Positions 46,521-55,981 of a DNA stretch of 64,000 nt are shown piece after piece; the first letter of the stretch is position 1; every line of letters starts with the position of its first letter. Source of the DNA: an uncultured Caulobacterales bacterium (GTDB lineage: Bacteria > Pseudomonadota > Alphaproteobacteria > Caulobacterales > Maricaulaceae); assembly GCA_947503715.1 (NCBI GenBank), contig CANNER010000001.1, positions 930,001 to 994,000 on the forward strand, given 5' to 3'. The translations under genes and the position numbers were made by a program. The notes below the pieces were generated by a model, which saw only the letters and a program-made list of their open reading frames with translations, had not been told where the DNA came from and ran no database searches.

Positions 46521-47460
46521 TATTCAGTCCAGAACGCCCATCCTGCAAGCGAAAGACCTGACGGTCCGCTATGGCAAACACACGGCTTTGGACGGGTTGA
46601 GCGTCGACATAGCGCCAGGCGAACTCGTCGGTGTGATTGGCCCGAATGGAGCCGGAAAAACAAGCTTTATCAAGGCACTGTGCGGGCGAGTGGATGTGAA
46701 AGGCCAACTCTCCGTCTCGGACACAGCCTTGCACCGCGGCACGGACCGCCGCCGCCATATCGCCCTCGTGCCGCAGGATATTGGGCTTTACGCTCACCTT
46801 ACCGCGCAGGAAAACTTGCAGGTTATGGGGCGGTTGCTTGGCCTGAAAAATAAAGATGCCGTCACAAAAGCCCTGAAATCCGTCGAAATGACGAAACATG
46901 CCAGGACCCGCGTTTCCGCTATGTCGGGCGGGATGAAACGCCGTATCAATGTGGCAGCGGCTATCCTGACTGACCCTGCCCTCATCATATTTGACGAACC
47001 CACGGCGGGCGTTGACGCTCCCGCGCGGGATACGGTTCACCGCCTTGCCCGCGCGTTGGCCGAGCAGGACAAGGCCGTCATTCTCATCACCCATGAATTA
47101 GAACAGGCCGAAGCGCTCTGTGACAGAGTCCTCGTCCTCTGCGACGGCAAACGCCTTGCTTTCGAACCACCCGCCCGTCTGCTGGAACGTAGTTTTCAGG
47201 GACAACGCGAGGTCATGGTCCGCTACGCCACACCGCCCGCGCCGGACGTGATGTCGGCGATGAAACCTTTCGAGTTCAAGCAGGGCGAATTACCGACAAT
47301 CTGGGTTGCGATGACCGATGCGAATGAGGTCAGTTTTGTTTCCGCTTTCCTAACCGCCTTACAAGGGCAGGACGATCTTGTGCGTGAAATCAGCGTCCGC
47401 CGTCCCGGCCTGACCGCTTTGATGCACAGAATCGAGAAAACCGGAAAGCTGGCGGCATGA
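46501..47460 (+). CDS. ABC transporter ATP-binding protein
   Basis: 319 residues. Walker A GPNGAGKT near residue 41, signature MSGGMKRR, Walker [11 protein letters not shown] and switch histidine in LITHELEQ identify an ABC-2 exporter ATPase (DrrA/CcmA-like). The C-terminal 100 residues form the extra domain usual in this group. The start is TTG 46501 inside crtE. It is joined to the permease gene by an ATGA overlap. Substrate unknown; the location between crtE and crtW suggests a lipid, pigment or wall-related cargo, but that is inference. Confidence 0.92.
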   Translation: MPFSAPDIQSRTPILQAKDLTVRYGKHTALDGLSVDIAPGELVGVIGPNGAGKTSFIKALCGRVDVKGQLSVSDTALHRGTDRRRHIALVPQDIGLYAHLTAQENLQVMGRLLGLKNKDAVTKALKSVEMTKHARTRVSAMSGGMKRRINVAAAILTDPALIIFDEPTAGVDAPARDTVHRLARALAEQDKAVILITHELEQAEALCDRVLVLCDGKRLAFEPPARLLERSFQGQREVMVRYATPPAPDVMSAMKPFEFKQGELPTIWVAMTDANEVSFVSAFLTALQGQDDLVREISVRRPGLTALMHRIEKTGKLAA

Positions 47461-48551
47461 TCGGCGCCGTCTTCAAAATCATGTGGCTCCGTCTCTGGCG
47501 GGACAAGGGCGCGCTATTGCTGGCCTTCGTCCTGCCCGGATTTATCTTTGCCGTTTTTGCGGCGATATTCTCTAACGCATCAGGCGGAAATCTGGATATG
47601 CGTATTGCCATGGCAGTTGATACCGACAGTCCGGCTTCCAGTGTTTTTGCTGATAATTTAAAAAACAGTGATCTGATTTCAGTCGCTTATGAAGAGAACT
47701 GGACATCTGCGGACGTCACAGAACGCGTTCGATTAGGGCAGGAAGATGTGGGGCTCGTCCTGATTGGTAATATCATGGATAAGTCCGCGCCCTCTATTCG
47801 CATCATCGAAGACCCCAGCCGAACGGTTGCCGCGAATGTTCTCAAAGGTCAGATTAGACAAAATCTCGCCTCCATTCGGGGCGGAGATACATCTGAATTG
47901 TTCGAAACTGTCTCCGCACTTGGCAACGCAGATAAAACGGTAATGAAAGACCCATCCGTCACATATTACATCGGGGGCACAGCTATTCTCTTTCTGCTCT
48001 TCTCCGCCATGCAGGGCGCGGCCATTTCGATTGAGGAACGGCGCAACGGGATCAGCGACCGCCTCATGGTCGGGCCCTCCGGCGCGATGGGGATGTTGAT
48101 GGGGAAGTTTGTCTTTCTGAGCTTTATCGGCTTTCTCCAAGCCGCCATCATTTGCGGCGTCGCACAGATCTTTTTCGAAGTTCCGATACTGTCGCATATC
48201 GGCCCCGTGCTATTCGCCTGTATTGGCACGGCCATGTTGGCCTCCGCACTGTCACTCCTCGTCGCCTCACTTTGCAAGACACAGGCGCAGATGCACGCGG
48301 TGAGTACATTTACCGTGTTATTGCTCTCTGCAGTGGGTGGATCGATGGTCCCACGTTTTATGATGCCGGGTTGGTTGCAGCAAATCGGGATTGCCACACC
48401 AAACTATTGGTCGATTGAGGCCTTCTATGGCATTTTGGCACGGGGACAATCCGTCATCGACCTGTTAGTCGTCTGGTGTGTATTATTTGGAAGTGCAGCA
48501 ATACTGCTCGCACTTGCCGCATTTATCTCGCACAAGATGAGGAGAGTTTGA
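47457..48551 (+). CDS. ABC-2 type permease
   Basis: 364 residues: one N-terminal helix (about 15-40), a periplasmic domain of about 120 residues, then five or six helices from about 165 to the end, the arrangement of ABC-2 permeases such as YhhJ/DrrB-like proteins. [27 protein letters not shown] is the typical ABC-2 coupling region, given here in part ([14 protein letters not shown]). It pairs with the ATPase just upstream to form an exporter. It ends one base before the TTG of crtW, with a strong GAGGAG ribosome site in its last codons. Confidence 0.92.
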   Translation: MIGAVFKIMWLRLWRDKGALLLAFVLPGFIFAVFAAIFSNASGGNLDMRIAMAVDTDSPASSVFADNLKNSDLISVAYEENWTSADVTERVRLGQEDVGLVLIGNIMDKSAPSIRIIEDPSRTVAANVLKGQIRQNLASIRGGDTSELFETVSALGNADKTVMKDPSVTYYIGGTAILFLLFSAMQGAAISIEERRNGISDRLMVGPSGAMGMLMGKFVFLSFIGFLQAAIICGVAQIFFEVPILSHIGPVLFACIGTAMLASALSLLVASLCKTQAQMHAVSTFTVLLLSAVGGSMVPRFMMPGWLQQIGIATPNYWSIEAFYGILARGQSVIDLLVVWCVLFGSAAILLALAAFISHKMRRV

Positions 48552-49277
48552 TTGGCCTCTGCCGTTGAACAGAAGACAGCTTTTAATCTGGGCTTGCCTC
48601 TGGCGGTCATCATTGTCGGTGGCTGGGCAACGGTCCATATTTATAGCGTCTTTGCGCATAACCTTTCTGCCCCAATCTGGCAGACCGTTGGCCTCATCGC
48701 CCTACAGTGCTGGCTTTACACGGGCGTGTTTATTGTTGCGCATGATACGATGCATGGCTCCCTAGCGCCAGGACGGCCAAAACTAAACGCGATCATCGGG
48801 ACATCCGTTCTGTTCGTCTATGCCGGATTTAACTGGCGCAAGATGAGAGAAGCGCACCACGCACATCATGATTATTCTGGCACAGAGGATGACCCCGATT
48901 TTAACGCAGCGAATCCGAGAGCTTTCTGGCCTTGGTACGCGAAGTTCTTCCTGACCTATTTTGGGTGGCCGCAAGTCCTGATCCTCGTCGGATTTACAGT
49001 CGCCTATATTTTGCTGGGCGCGAGCTATCTCAATACGATTGTGATGTGGGCTGTGCCAGCCATTCTGTCCTCCATGCAGCTTTTCTATTTCGGGACATAT
49101 CTGACCCATCGCCATGCGGAAGACTTCCCCGACGAGCATAATGCTCGCACGAATGAGTTCAGTTATCTCGCATCGCTCTTTTCCTGTTTCCATTTCGGTT
49201 ATCACCATGAACATCATCTCTATCCGCATGAACCGTGGTGGCGTCTTCCGACGCGCAAGCGGGAGCGCATAACGTGA
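48552..49277 (+). CDS. crtW: beta-carotene ketolase CrtW
   Basis: 241 residues of a membrane di-iron oxygenase of the fatty-acid desaturase fold. Histidine motifs: HDTMHGS, HHAHH (with GTEDDPDF after it) and the C-terminal HFGYHHEHHLYP, followed by PWWRLP, all CrtW hallmarks. It adds keto groups at C4 of beta-ionone rings, giving echinenone, canthaxanthin or, with CrtZ, astaxanthin. Start TTG 48552 directly follows the permease stop and has GAGGAGAG 7 bases upstream. crtB, crtI and crtY are not in the window. Confidence 0.93.
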   Translation: MASAVEQKTAFNLGLPLAVIIVGGWATVHIYSVFAHNLSAPIWQTVGLIALQCWLYTGVFIVAHDTMHGSLAPGRPKLNAIIGTSVLFVYAGFNWRKMREAHHAHHDYSGTEDDPDFNAANPRAFWPWYAKFFLTYFGWPQVLILVGFTVAYILLGASYLNTIVMWAVPAILSSMQLFYFGTYLTHRHAEDFPDEHNARTNEFSYLASLFSCFHFGYHHEHHLYPHEPWWRLPTRKRERIT

Positions 49278-49777
49278 GTATTTTGATAAATTCTAGCATC
49301 GTCATCGCCTCCGTCATCGGCATGGAGATTTTCGCGTGGGCCATCCATAAATATGTGATGCACGGTCCGGGTTGGGGCTGGCATGAGAGCCACCACACCG
49401 AGACGGAGGGGCACTTCGAGAAGAATGACCTCTATGCCGTTGTCTTCAGTTTCATCGCCGCAGGGTGTTTTATCGCAGGGTCCATGGGCGTGAGCTGGCT
49501 CTGGTATGTCGGGCTTGGCCTGACACTTTACGGCATTCTCTATGCCGTTATGCATGACGGCCTTGTCCATCGCCGTCTGCCCTTTCCGCGCAAAGCCCGC
49601 GGGAAATATATGAAACGCCTCGTGCAGGCCCATCGTCTGCACCATGCCGCGCATACAAAAGACGGTTGCGTCAGTTTCGGGTTCATCTGGGCCGAAGATG
49701 TCCGGAAATTGAAAGCCAAGCTTAAGGCAAATATGGCGAAGACCGGACAGCCCCTGCAATCGGATCAAGCTGAATAA
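49274..49777 (+). CDS. crtZ: beta-carotene hydroxylase CrtZ
   Basis: 167 residues from GTG 49274, which overlaps the crtW stop as GTGA; an in-frame ATG at 49235 lies deep in crtW and would add an unneeded extension. Conserved histidine motifs: HKYVMHG, HESHHTE, HDGLVHRR and HRLHHAAH. It hydroxylates C3 of beta-ionone rings; with CrtW it gives astaxanthin-type xanthophylls. Four hydrophobic segments fit an integral inner-membrane enzyme. Confidence 0.94.
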   Translation: MSILINSSIVIASVIGMEIFAWAIHKYVMHGPGWGWHESHHTETEGHFEKNDLYAVVFSFIAAGCFIAGSMGVSWLWYVGLGLTLYGILYAVMHDGLVHRRLPFPRKARGKYMKRLVQAHRLHHAAHTKDGCVSFGFIWAEDVRKLKAKLKANMAKTGQPLQSDQAE

Positions 49778-49778
49778 G

Positions 49779-50366
49779 ATGGAACAAGGCTTCGGGCCGG
49801 ACGCGCTCATCAAGTGCTATCGTCACGGCATCTTCCCGATGTCGGATGACCGCACGGATGAAAGGCTCTTCTTGGTTGATCCTGAAATGCGCGGAATTCT
49901 CCCTCTGGACGCTTTGCACATTTCCAAATCCATGCGGAAATTCCGGCGGCAAACAGATTTGCGCGTCACATTAAATACTGACTTTCCCGCCGTGATCAAA
50001 GCCTGCGCCGAAGCACGGGAGAACACATGGATCAGTCACGGCATTGAGGGCCTCTACACGATCCTTCACCATCGCGGCGAAGCCCATAGTGTCGAAGTCT
50101 GGCAGGGCAAGCAACTCGTCGGCGGGCTCTACGGCGTCAGTCAGGGCGGCGCATTTTTCGGCGAGAGCATGTTTAGTCGCGCCACCAATGCGTCGAAATT
50201 CGCCCTGATACACCTCGTCGAACATCTCAATAAGCGAGGTTTTGTTCTTCTGGACACCCAATTCATCACCGATCACCTCGCCTCACTCGGGGCAATTGAA
50301 ATTCCGCGCGACACATATCAAGAAAAGTTGAAAAAAGCGCTCGCAGTTGAGGCGCGTTTCGATTGA
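49779..50366 (+). CDS. aat: leucyl/phenylalanyl-tRNA-protein transferase
   Basis: 195 residues. Aat family motifs: CYRHGIFPM at the N terminus, WISHGIEGLYTILH, VGGLYGVSQGGAFFGESMFSR in part (GGLYGVSQGGAFF) and LLDTQFITDHLASLGA. It adds Leu or Phe to N-terminal Arg/Lys of proteins, marking them for ClpAP through ClpS. It begins 1 base after crtZ, probably only sharing the transcript. Confidence 0.96.
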   Translation: MEQGFGPDALIKCYRHGIFPMSDDRTDERLFLVDPEMRGILPLDALHISKSMRKFRRQTDLRVTLNTDFPAVIKACAEARENTWISHGIEGLYTILHHRGEAHSVEVWQGKQLVGGLYGVSQGGAFFGESMFSRATNASKFALIHLVEHLNKRGFVLLDTQFITDHLASLGAIEIPRDTYQEKLKKALAVEARFD

Positions 50367-50397
50367 CGCGGGGCTTTTGATTGAACATGACGGAATC

Positions 50398-51759
50398 ATG
50401 AAAAATTATCTCGTTCCTCTGACCCTCACACTCGCCGCATTGGCCGCCTGTCAACCGGCATCTGAAAACAAGGCAGCTGAAAATTCTGATAAGGCCTTGG
50501 CCTTCCCTAGCACTTATTCACCGCAACCCTCCAATACGGTTCTACTGAAAAACGCGAAACTAATTGACGGGGTAAGCAAAGAAATTCGCGAGGGTGACCT
50601 GCTCGTCGCAGATGGGAAAATTGCTTTTGTCGGCACGGGCGAGGTTCCGGATGACGCAACGGAGATTGATGTAGAGGGACGTTTCGTAACGCCCGGTATT
50701 ATTGATATCCATTCACATCTCGGCAATTACCCTACACCAAGTGTCCGCGCCCATGGTGACGGGAATGAAGCGACCAGCCCGATCACATCCGAAGTCGATG
50801 CCGAACACGGTGTCTGGCCACAGGATCCGGGCTTTGACGAAGCGCTGCAAGGCGGTGTAACGACCCTTCACATTCTACCCGGTTCGGCCAACCTCTTTGG
50901 CGGCAAGGGTGTGACCCTTCGCAATGTCCCTTCACGCACTGTGCAAGGGATGAAGTTCCCGGATGCGCCGGAAACACTCAAAATGGCCTGCGGCGAAAAT
51001 CCGAAACGCGTCTACGGTGCGAAAGGCGGTCCTGCCTCACGTATGGGTAATGTGGCGGGTTATCGCAAAAACTGGATAAAGGCGGCGGAATATAAGGCCA
51101 AACGGGATAAGGGCGGCGACTATAAACGCGACCTGCAACTCGAAACGCTGGCCGATGTTCTGGACGGCAAAATCCTCGTCAACATGCATTGCTACCGCGC
51201 GGATGAAATGGTCCAAATTCTCGATATCGCGAAGGAGTTTGATTACAAGGTCACGACATTCCACCACGCCGTCGAATCCTATAAAATCGGTGACATCCTC
51301 GCTGATAACGATGTCTGCTCCGCGATGTGGGCGGATTGGGGTTCGTTCAAAATGGAAAGCTATGACTATATTCGCGAGAATGTGCCCTTCGTCCATGCGG
51401 CTGGGGCCTGCGCGATGATCCATTCTGATGACGAAAATAATGTGCAGCGCCTGAATCAGGAAGTTGCGAAGACATGGTCTGATGGCAACCGCGCGGGACT
51501 GGATATTTCCAAAGCTGAAGCGTGGCAGTGGCTATCCACAAACCCCGCCAAAGCGCTTGGCATTCTCGACGAAACGGGCACACTGGAAGCCGGGAAACGC
51601 GCCGATATTGTTGTGTGGAATGGCGATCCGTTCAGTGCCTACGCTAGACCCGATAAGGTCATGATTGACGGGGCCATCCTATATGACCGAGAAACCGGCT
51701 TAAAACCGAAAAGTGATTTCCGCCTCGGCCATGCCGATCTTTCGGAGGGTGTCCGATGA
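50398..51759 (+). CDS. lipoprotein-type metal-dependent amidohydrolase
   Basis: About 453 residues from ATG 50398. A lipoprotein signal (LTLTLAALAAC) is followed by an amidohydrolase TIM barrel. Metal ligands are intact: DIHSHLG (HxH), NMHCYRADEM, TTFHHAVESYK and the late aspartate in IHSDDEN. The C-terminal stretch KALGILDETGTLEAGKRADIVVWNGDPFS is typical of imidazolonepropionase-like amidohydrolases. It is probably a periplasmic or outer-membrane-attached hydrolase of a peptide- or amide-like substrate. The partner gene follows with an ATGA overlap. Confidence 0.92.
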   Translation: MKNYLVPLTLTLAALAACQPASENKAAENSDKALAFPSTYSPQPSNTVLLKNAKLIDGVSKEIREGDLLVADGKIAFVGTGEVPDDATEIDVEGRFVTPGIIDIHSHLGNYPTPSVRAHGDGNEATSPITSEVDAEHGVWPQDPGFDEALQGGVTTLHILPGSANLFGGKGVTLRNVPSRTVQGMKFPDAPETLKMACGENPKRVYGAKGGPASRMGNVAGYRKNWIKAAEYKAKRDKGGDYKRDLQLETLADVLDGKILVNMHCYRADEMVQILDIAKEFDYKVTTFHHAVESYKIGDILADNDVCSAMWADWGSFKMESYDYIRENVPFVHAAGACAMIHSDDENNVQRLNQEVAKTWSDGNRAGLDISKAEAWQWLSTNPAKALGILDETGTLEAGKRADIVVWNGDPFSAYARPDKVMIDGAILYDRETGLKPKSDFRLGHADLSEGVR

Positions 51760-52988
51760 GAACGCTTCTACTCGCCAGTACCATCGCACTCTTCGCCCCT
51801 GCCGCCTCTGCGCAGACAGTTTTTTTGGACGACGCGACCATCGTTGATGCCAAAGGTCAGCGCGTCACGTCAGATATTATTTGGGCGGATGGCGCGATTG
51901 TCCAAGAGGGCGCAAATCTCACGGCTCCACAAGGTGCCGAGACTGTCTCCGGTGCCTGGGTCACACCCGGCCTGTTTGCGCCCATGTCGACCCTCGGTCT
52001 TACCGATCTTGGATCTGCCGGTCGTGGAAACGATATTAGCGCGGAAGATGCGCCGACATCCGTGTCCGAACGCGCCGCTGACAGTTTCAATCCTCGCTCA
52101 CCCTATATCGCCAATACGCGTGGACGCGGTGTAACCCATGCCGTGGTTGCGCCCGGTACATCAAGTGGAAGTATTTTTGCTGGAACGGGAGCGGTTATCT
52201 CTCTGACAGGTGAATTTGACTCTGTGCTGATCGAAGACGCCTTTGTCTTTCTCTCACTTGGGGAAGCCGGCGGCGCACGCGCAGGCGGATCCCGCGCGGC
52301 CGCTATGGCGCAACTTCGCGCCGCCATTTCTGATGCGGAAGGGTTCTTCCGCCGTTACAATGATGCGCCCGATGGGGGCGATGCCCTCTCGCGTCAAGAT
52401 GCCAATGCGCTGCGCAGTGCGGTCAATGGCGACATCCCGATGATGATACAGGCCGACCGCGCATCAGACCTTGTTGCAATTATCCGCTTAAAAGATGAAA
52501 ATCCGGACCTCGACATTATCGTTGTAGGGGCGACAGAAGCGTGGGATGTGGCGGATGAATTGGCGGATGCAGATATCCGCGTCATCATCGATCCGCTTCA
52601 CAATCTCCCTACATCCTTCGAAGCTGTTGGCGCGCGCATCGACAATGTTCTCTTCCTCGAAGAAGCGGGCGTCGATTACGCGATTGCGAATCTATCTTCA
52701 TTCCGCGTGGTCAAACCCGCTTCGCTGGCACAACATGCGGGGAATGCTGTTGGCGAGGGCTTGGACTGGGGTACGGCCTTTGCCGCTATCAGCTCGGTTC
52801 CTGCCTCATGGTTCGGTGTCGAGTCGGAGACAGTTGTCGTTTGGGATGGGGACCCGCTTAATGCGACATCGGCTCCAATTGCTGTCACGATTGACGGCGA
52901 AGTCATGTCGATGGACTCACGCATAACCGCGCTGCGTGATCGTTATAATCCGCTCAACACGGATCAACGTCCGCATAAGTACCGCTAG
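51756..52988 (+). CDS. secreted amidohydrolase-like partner lacking the HxH motif
   Basis: 410 residues with a signal peptide (LLLASTIALFAPAASA). It has the amidohydrolase beta-sandwich and barrel and ends with a family-like VVVWDGDPLNATSAP. Where the family has a DxHxH strand it reads TPGLFAPMSTLGL, so both first metal histidines are gone, and the mid-barrel ligand region reads IQADRASD. It is likely catalytically weakened or uses another metal site, acting with the intact partner encoded just upstream. Fold assignment is secure, activity is not. Confidence 0.85.
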   Translation: MRTLLLASTIALFAPAASAQTVFLDDATIVDAKGQRVTSDIIWADGAIVQEGANLTAPQGAETVSGAWVTPGLFAPMSTLGLTDLGSAGRGNDISAEDAPTSVSERAADSFNPRSPYIANTRGRGVTHAVVAPGTSSGSIFAGTGAVISLTGEFDSVLIEDAFVFLSLGEAGGARAGGSRAAAMAQLRAAISDAEGFFRRYNDAPDGGDALSRQDANALRSAVNGDIPMMIQADRASDLVAIIRLKDENPDLDIIVVGATEAWDVADELADADIRVIIDPLHNLPTSFEAVGARIDNVLFLEEAGVDYAIANLSSFRVVKPASLAQHAGNAVGEGLDWGTAFAAISSVPASWFGVESETVVVWDGDPLNATSAPIAVTIDGEVMSMDSRITALRDRYNPLNTDQRPHKYR

Positions 52989-53000
52989 CGAGGTGTTTGC

Positions 53001-53028
53001 TTGACCTGCGGGCGTTGAACCCTATGTT
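53001..53028 (+). promoter_or_regulatory. probable sigma-70 promoter of the DEAD-box helicase gene
   Basis: TTGACC (53001-53006) and TATGTT (53023-53028) are separated by 16 bases, a good -35/-10 pair 63 bp upstream of the start. The leader then carries a stable hairpin: CGCGGA-TCG-TCCGCG at 53049-53063, extended by GGC/GCC at 53045-53047 and 53065-53067. The hairpin could slow or regulate translation, as seen for some helicase genes (inference). Confidence 0.55.
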
Positions 53029-53090
53029 GCGGCAAATTCACAAAGGCCCGCGGATCGTCCGCGCGCCAAGCCCGAAAAGCGCACTATAGC

Positions 53091-54902
53091 TTGACCGACA
53101 ATACGCCCGAAGAAATTGATGCCGACGCAAAGGTCACCGTGACCTTTAAAGAGCTCGGCCTTGACCTGAAAATCCTAAAAGCCTTGGACGACCTCGGCTA
53201 TGTCAACCCGACCCCGATCCAAGCCAAAGCCATACCGGCCGCACTGCAACAACGCGACGTGCTCGGCATTGCCCAAACGGGTACGGGTAAGACGGGAGCC
53301 TTCACGCTGCCGACCATGCATAAATTGGCAAAGGGACGTGCGCGCGCCCGCATGCCACGTTGCGTTATCGTCTGTCCAACACGTGAACTCGCGGCGCAGG
53401 TTGCGAAGGATGTTGAAGCTTACGGGAAATATCTAAAGCTCGAAATGGCACTCTTAATTGGCGGCGTCTCATTTGCTGAACAAGACCGCAAACTCATGAA
53501 GGGTGTCGACATCCTCATCGCGACGCCCGGTCGTCTGATTGACCAGTTCGAGCGCGGTAAAATCCTGATGACAGGCGTGCAAACGTTAATCGTGGATGAA
53601 GCTGACCGTATGTTGGATATGGGTTTCATTCCCGATATTGAAAAGATTTTCGATATGACGCCCTTTACGCGTCAAGTCCTATTCTTCTCAGCCACGATGC
53701 CGAGCGAGATCAAACGCCTCGTCGATCAATTCCTGCATCAGCCGGTTTCCATCCAGATCGCCCGTAAGAACATGACGGCCAAGACGGTGACACAACGTAT
53801 TGTGCGCATGCCCTCCTCTGACGCGAAACAAAAGCGGACAGCGTTGCGTTGGATTATCGACAAAGAAGATGTCGATAATGGGATTATTTTCTGTAACCGG
53901 AAACGGGATGTCGACATTGTCGCGAAATCCTTAAACGTTCACGGGCATGACGCCGCGCCGATCCATGGCGATTTGGCGCAAAGCCTGCGGACGGAAACAT
54001 TGAATCGCTTCCGGAATGGCGAAATCAAATATCTTGTTGCGTCCGATGTGGCGGCGCGGGGTCTCGACGTCCCAACAGTCAGCCATGTGTTCAACTATGA
54101 TGTTCCGAACCATTCTGAGGATTATGTTCATAGGATTGGGCGAACAGGTCGTGCAGGCCGTAAGGGTGATGCTATCATGCTCGTCGCGCGTCTGGATGAG
54201 GGCAATTATAATGACATCCTGAACCTGATTAAGGTGAAGGAGATTGAAGAGCTGGAAATTCCGGGAATTGAAGATTTCCCGAAAGATGCGGGCGGACGCA
54301 AACGTCGCGGTGGACGCGATGGCGACAGAGGTCGTGGACGCCGTGATGTTAAACGCGGTGGCCGTAACCGCGGTCAGCGTGATGATGGCAGCTATCACGA
54401 CAAAATAAGTTCGACAGATAAAGTGTCGAAATCAAAACGAAATTCTTCCAAGAGAAAATCAGACGACGCCGTAGAAACACCAGAAACGCCTCAGAAAAAA
54501 GAGGCCCGAAAGCCTGCTGAACGTCGCCGCCCTGCCCCACGTCGAAAGCCTGCGCCCGGGCGGGACAAATCAAAAGACGTCGAAGCGAAATCTGCGCCGG
54601 AAGAAGAAGACCCAAAGCCAAAGCGTGAACGCTCCAGCTCCCGTCGCCGGGCCGCGCCGGGTAAGAAAAAAGCGCCTGTTGAGACGGTTGAAGAGAAACA
54701 AGAACAGACTCCAAAGCGAGAGTCGCGTTCACGCAGTCGCTCAAATAACAGGTCCAGAGAAGAGGCTGAGCCTGAAAAATCTCGTAGCTCTTCTCGGACA
54801 TCTTCTTCGAACCGTAATTCAGATAGCAAGAAATCTAATCAGAAGTCGAAACCCGGCAAGACGCCTTTTGGTGATGACGTTCCGGACTTCCTGAAATTCT
54901 AG
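53091..54902 (+). CDS. DEAD-box ATP-dependent RNA helicase (RhlE-like)
   Basis: 603 residues. The Q motif is NPTPIQAKAIP, motif I AQTGTGKT, motif II VDEADRMLD, motif III FSATMPSE, and motif VI HRIGRTGRAG, so the helicase core (about 15-390) is complete. About 400-603 is a very basic tail: a Gly/Arg-rich part (GGRKRRGGRDGDRGRGRR) then Lys/Ser/Arg/Glu repeats, typical of RhlE-type RNA-binding extensions. It remodels RNA duplexes in ribosome assembly or decay, often in cold. Start TTG 53091; the stop overlaps the convergent hydrolase by 4 bp. Confidence 0.94.
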   Translation: MTDNTPEEIDADAKVTVTFKELGLDLKILKALDDLGYVNPTPIQAKAIPAALQQRDVLGIAQTGTGKTGAFTLPTMHKLAKGRARARMPRCVIVCPTRELAAQVAKDVEAYGKYLKLEMALLIGGVSFAEQDRKLMKGVDILIATPGRLIDQFERGKILMTGVQTLIVDEADRMLDMGFIPDIEKIFDMTPFTRQVLFFSATMPSEIKRLVDQFLHQPVSIQIARKNMTAKTVTQRIVRMPSSDAKQKRTALRWIIDKEDVDNGIIFCNRKRDVDIVAKSLNVHGHDAAPIHGDLAQSLRTETLNRFRNGEIKYLVASDVAARGLDVPTVSHVFNYDVPNHSEDYVHRIGRTGRAGRKGDAIMLVARLDEGNYNDILNLIKVKEIEELEIPGIEDFPKDAGGRKRRGGRDGDRGRGRRDVKRGGRNRGQRDDGSYHDKISSTDKVSKSKRNSSKRKSDDAVETPETPQKKEARKPAERRRPAPRRKPAPGRDKSKDVEAKSAPEEEDPKPKRERSSSRRRAAPGKKKAPVETVEEKQEQTPKRESRSRSRSNNRSREEAEPEKSRSSSRTSSSNRNSDSKKSNQKSKPGKTPFGDDVPDFLKF

Positions 54903-55981
54903 CCCGCTGAATTTTCGACGCGCACGAGAACCCCGTCCAGCGCGTCAAAAATTTCTTCCAGAACCGCGTCACTTTCCTGTGGCAGACAATGGCCCGTGCC
55001 CACAATCGGCAGAGACTGACAATCCGGCATCCGTGTATCGCAGATCATCTTGTTTTCTTCCGTATCGACGAAATTGTCGATTTCTGCATGGATCATTGTC
55101 ACAGGGAGATTGATGGCTTCCGGATATCCTGATTTGCGGACATAAAGACTGCTCTCATAAAACTCGCCGCCCCAATTAAAGGTGACATCGCCGACGCGTT
55201 GTTCCGGCTTGCGCGTAAAAATAGCGTCGCGAAGTGGCAGGCGTTTTGGGTTGGATGAACAGTGCTCAATCCCGGCCTGTAATAGATTCTCTTCATTATA
55301 AGGCGTCCAATTTGATCCCCCCGGAAGGTAGCGTGTGTCCTTCCCGAGCCTCCGTCCCCATGTCAGGAGGCGCGCGGCTTCATCAAATGTCATATCACCT
55401 GCCTTGGGTGTCAGCGCGGGTGCGAGGAGCAATAATCCATCAACTGTATCAGGATGATCGCCCGCCATACGTGTCGCAACATGCCCACCAAAGGACATCC
55501 CCATGACGATAACCGAACGATCTTCCGGTAGATTTCTGGATTGAATGAAGTCAGATAACTCGTTGGAATAGCGAGAGAAATCATCAATCAATAGCTTTTC
55601 CGGCTGACCAACGCGCGGGCGTTCCGAGCCGCCCTGCCCGCGCAGATCAAACCCGAGAACATGATAGCCACGCGCCGCTAAATCGCGCACATGTTCCCCG
55701 TACATATCCAATGTCGCCGTATATCCCGGTACGATGACAACCGTCGCTTTTGCGGCATCCGCATTTCCGGTCTGACCCCAGCGCATGCGAATACCGTCAT
55801 CGCCGGCAAAGGCGCTCCACTGCCAATCTGACGGCATTTCTGGTACATTAAAGGCGTCGACCTGCGCCTGATAGTCGTCGCTAACCTGATAGGGCTGATA
55901 GCGAGATTCCGGCCAAACGAAAAAGGCCAGCACGCAAAGGGCCAACAAACCGAACATAACGAATATCGCGCGCTTGATCAT
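54899..55981 (-). CDS. membrane-anchored alpha/beta hydrolase (lysophospholipase-like)
   Basis: About 360 residues from ATG 55981, which overlaps the GST stop as ATGA. An N-terminal helix (about 4-22, AIFVMFGLLALCVLAFFVW) anchors or exports it. The Hydrolase_4-type core has the nucleophile serine in VMGMSFGGH, GFDLRGQGGSERPRVG before it, and late acid and histidine around IHAEIDNFVD and VGTGHCLPQ. It likely cleaves a lipid ester at the membrane. Substrate unknown. Confidence 0.88.
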   Translation of the reverse strand: MIKRAIFVMFGLLALCVLAFFVWPESRYQPYQVSDDYQAQVDAFNVPEMPSDWQWSAFAGDDGIRMRWGQTGNADAAKATVVIVPGYTATLDMYGEHVRDLAARGYHVLGFDLRGQGGSERPRVGQPEKLLIDDFSRYSNELSDFIQSRNLPEDRSVIVMGMSFGGHVATRMAGDHPDTVDGLLLLAPALTPKAGDMTFDEAARLLTWGRRLGKDTRYLPGGSNWTPYNEENLLQAGIEHCSSNPKRLPLRDAIFTRKPEQRVGDVTFNWGGEFYESSLYVRKSGYPEAINLPVTMIHAEIDNFVDTEENKMICDTRMPDCQSLPIVGTGHCLPQESDAVLEEIFDALDGVLVRVENSAG

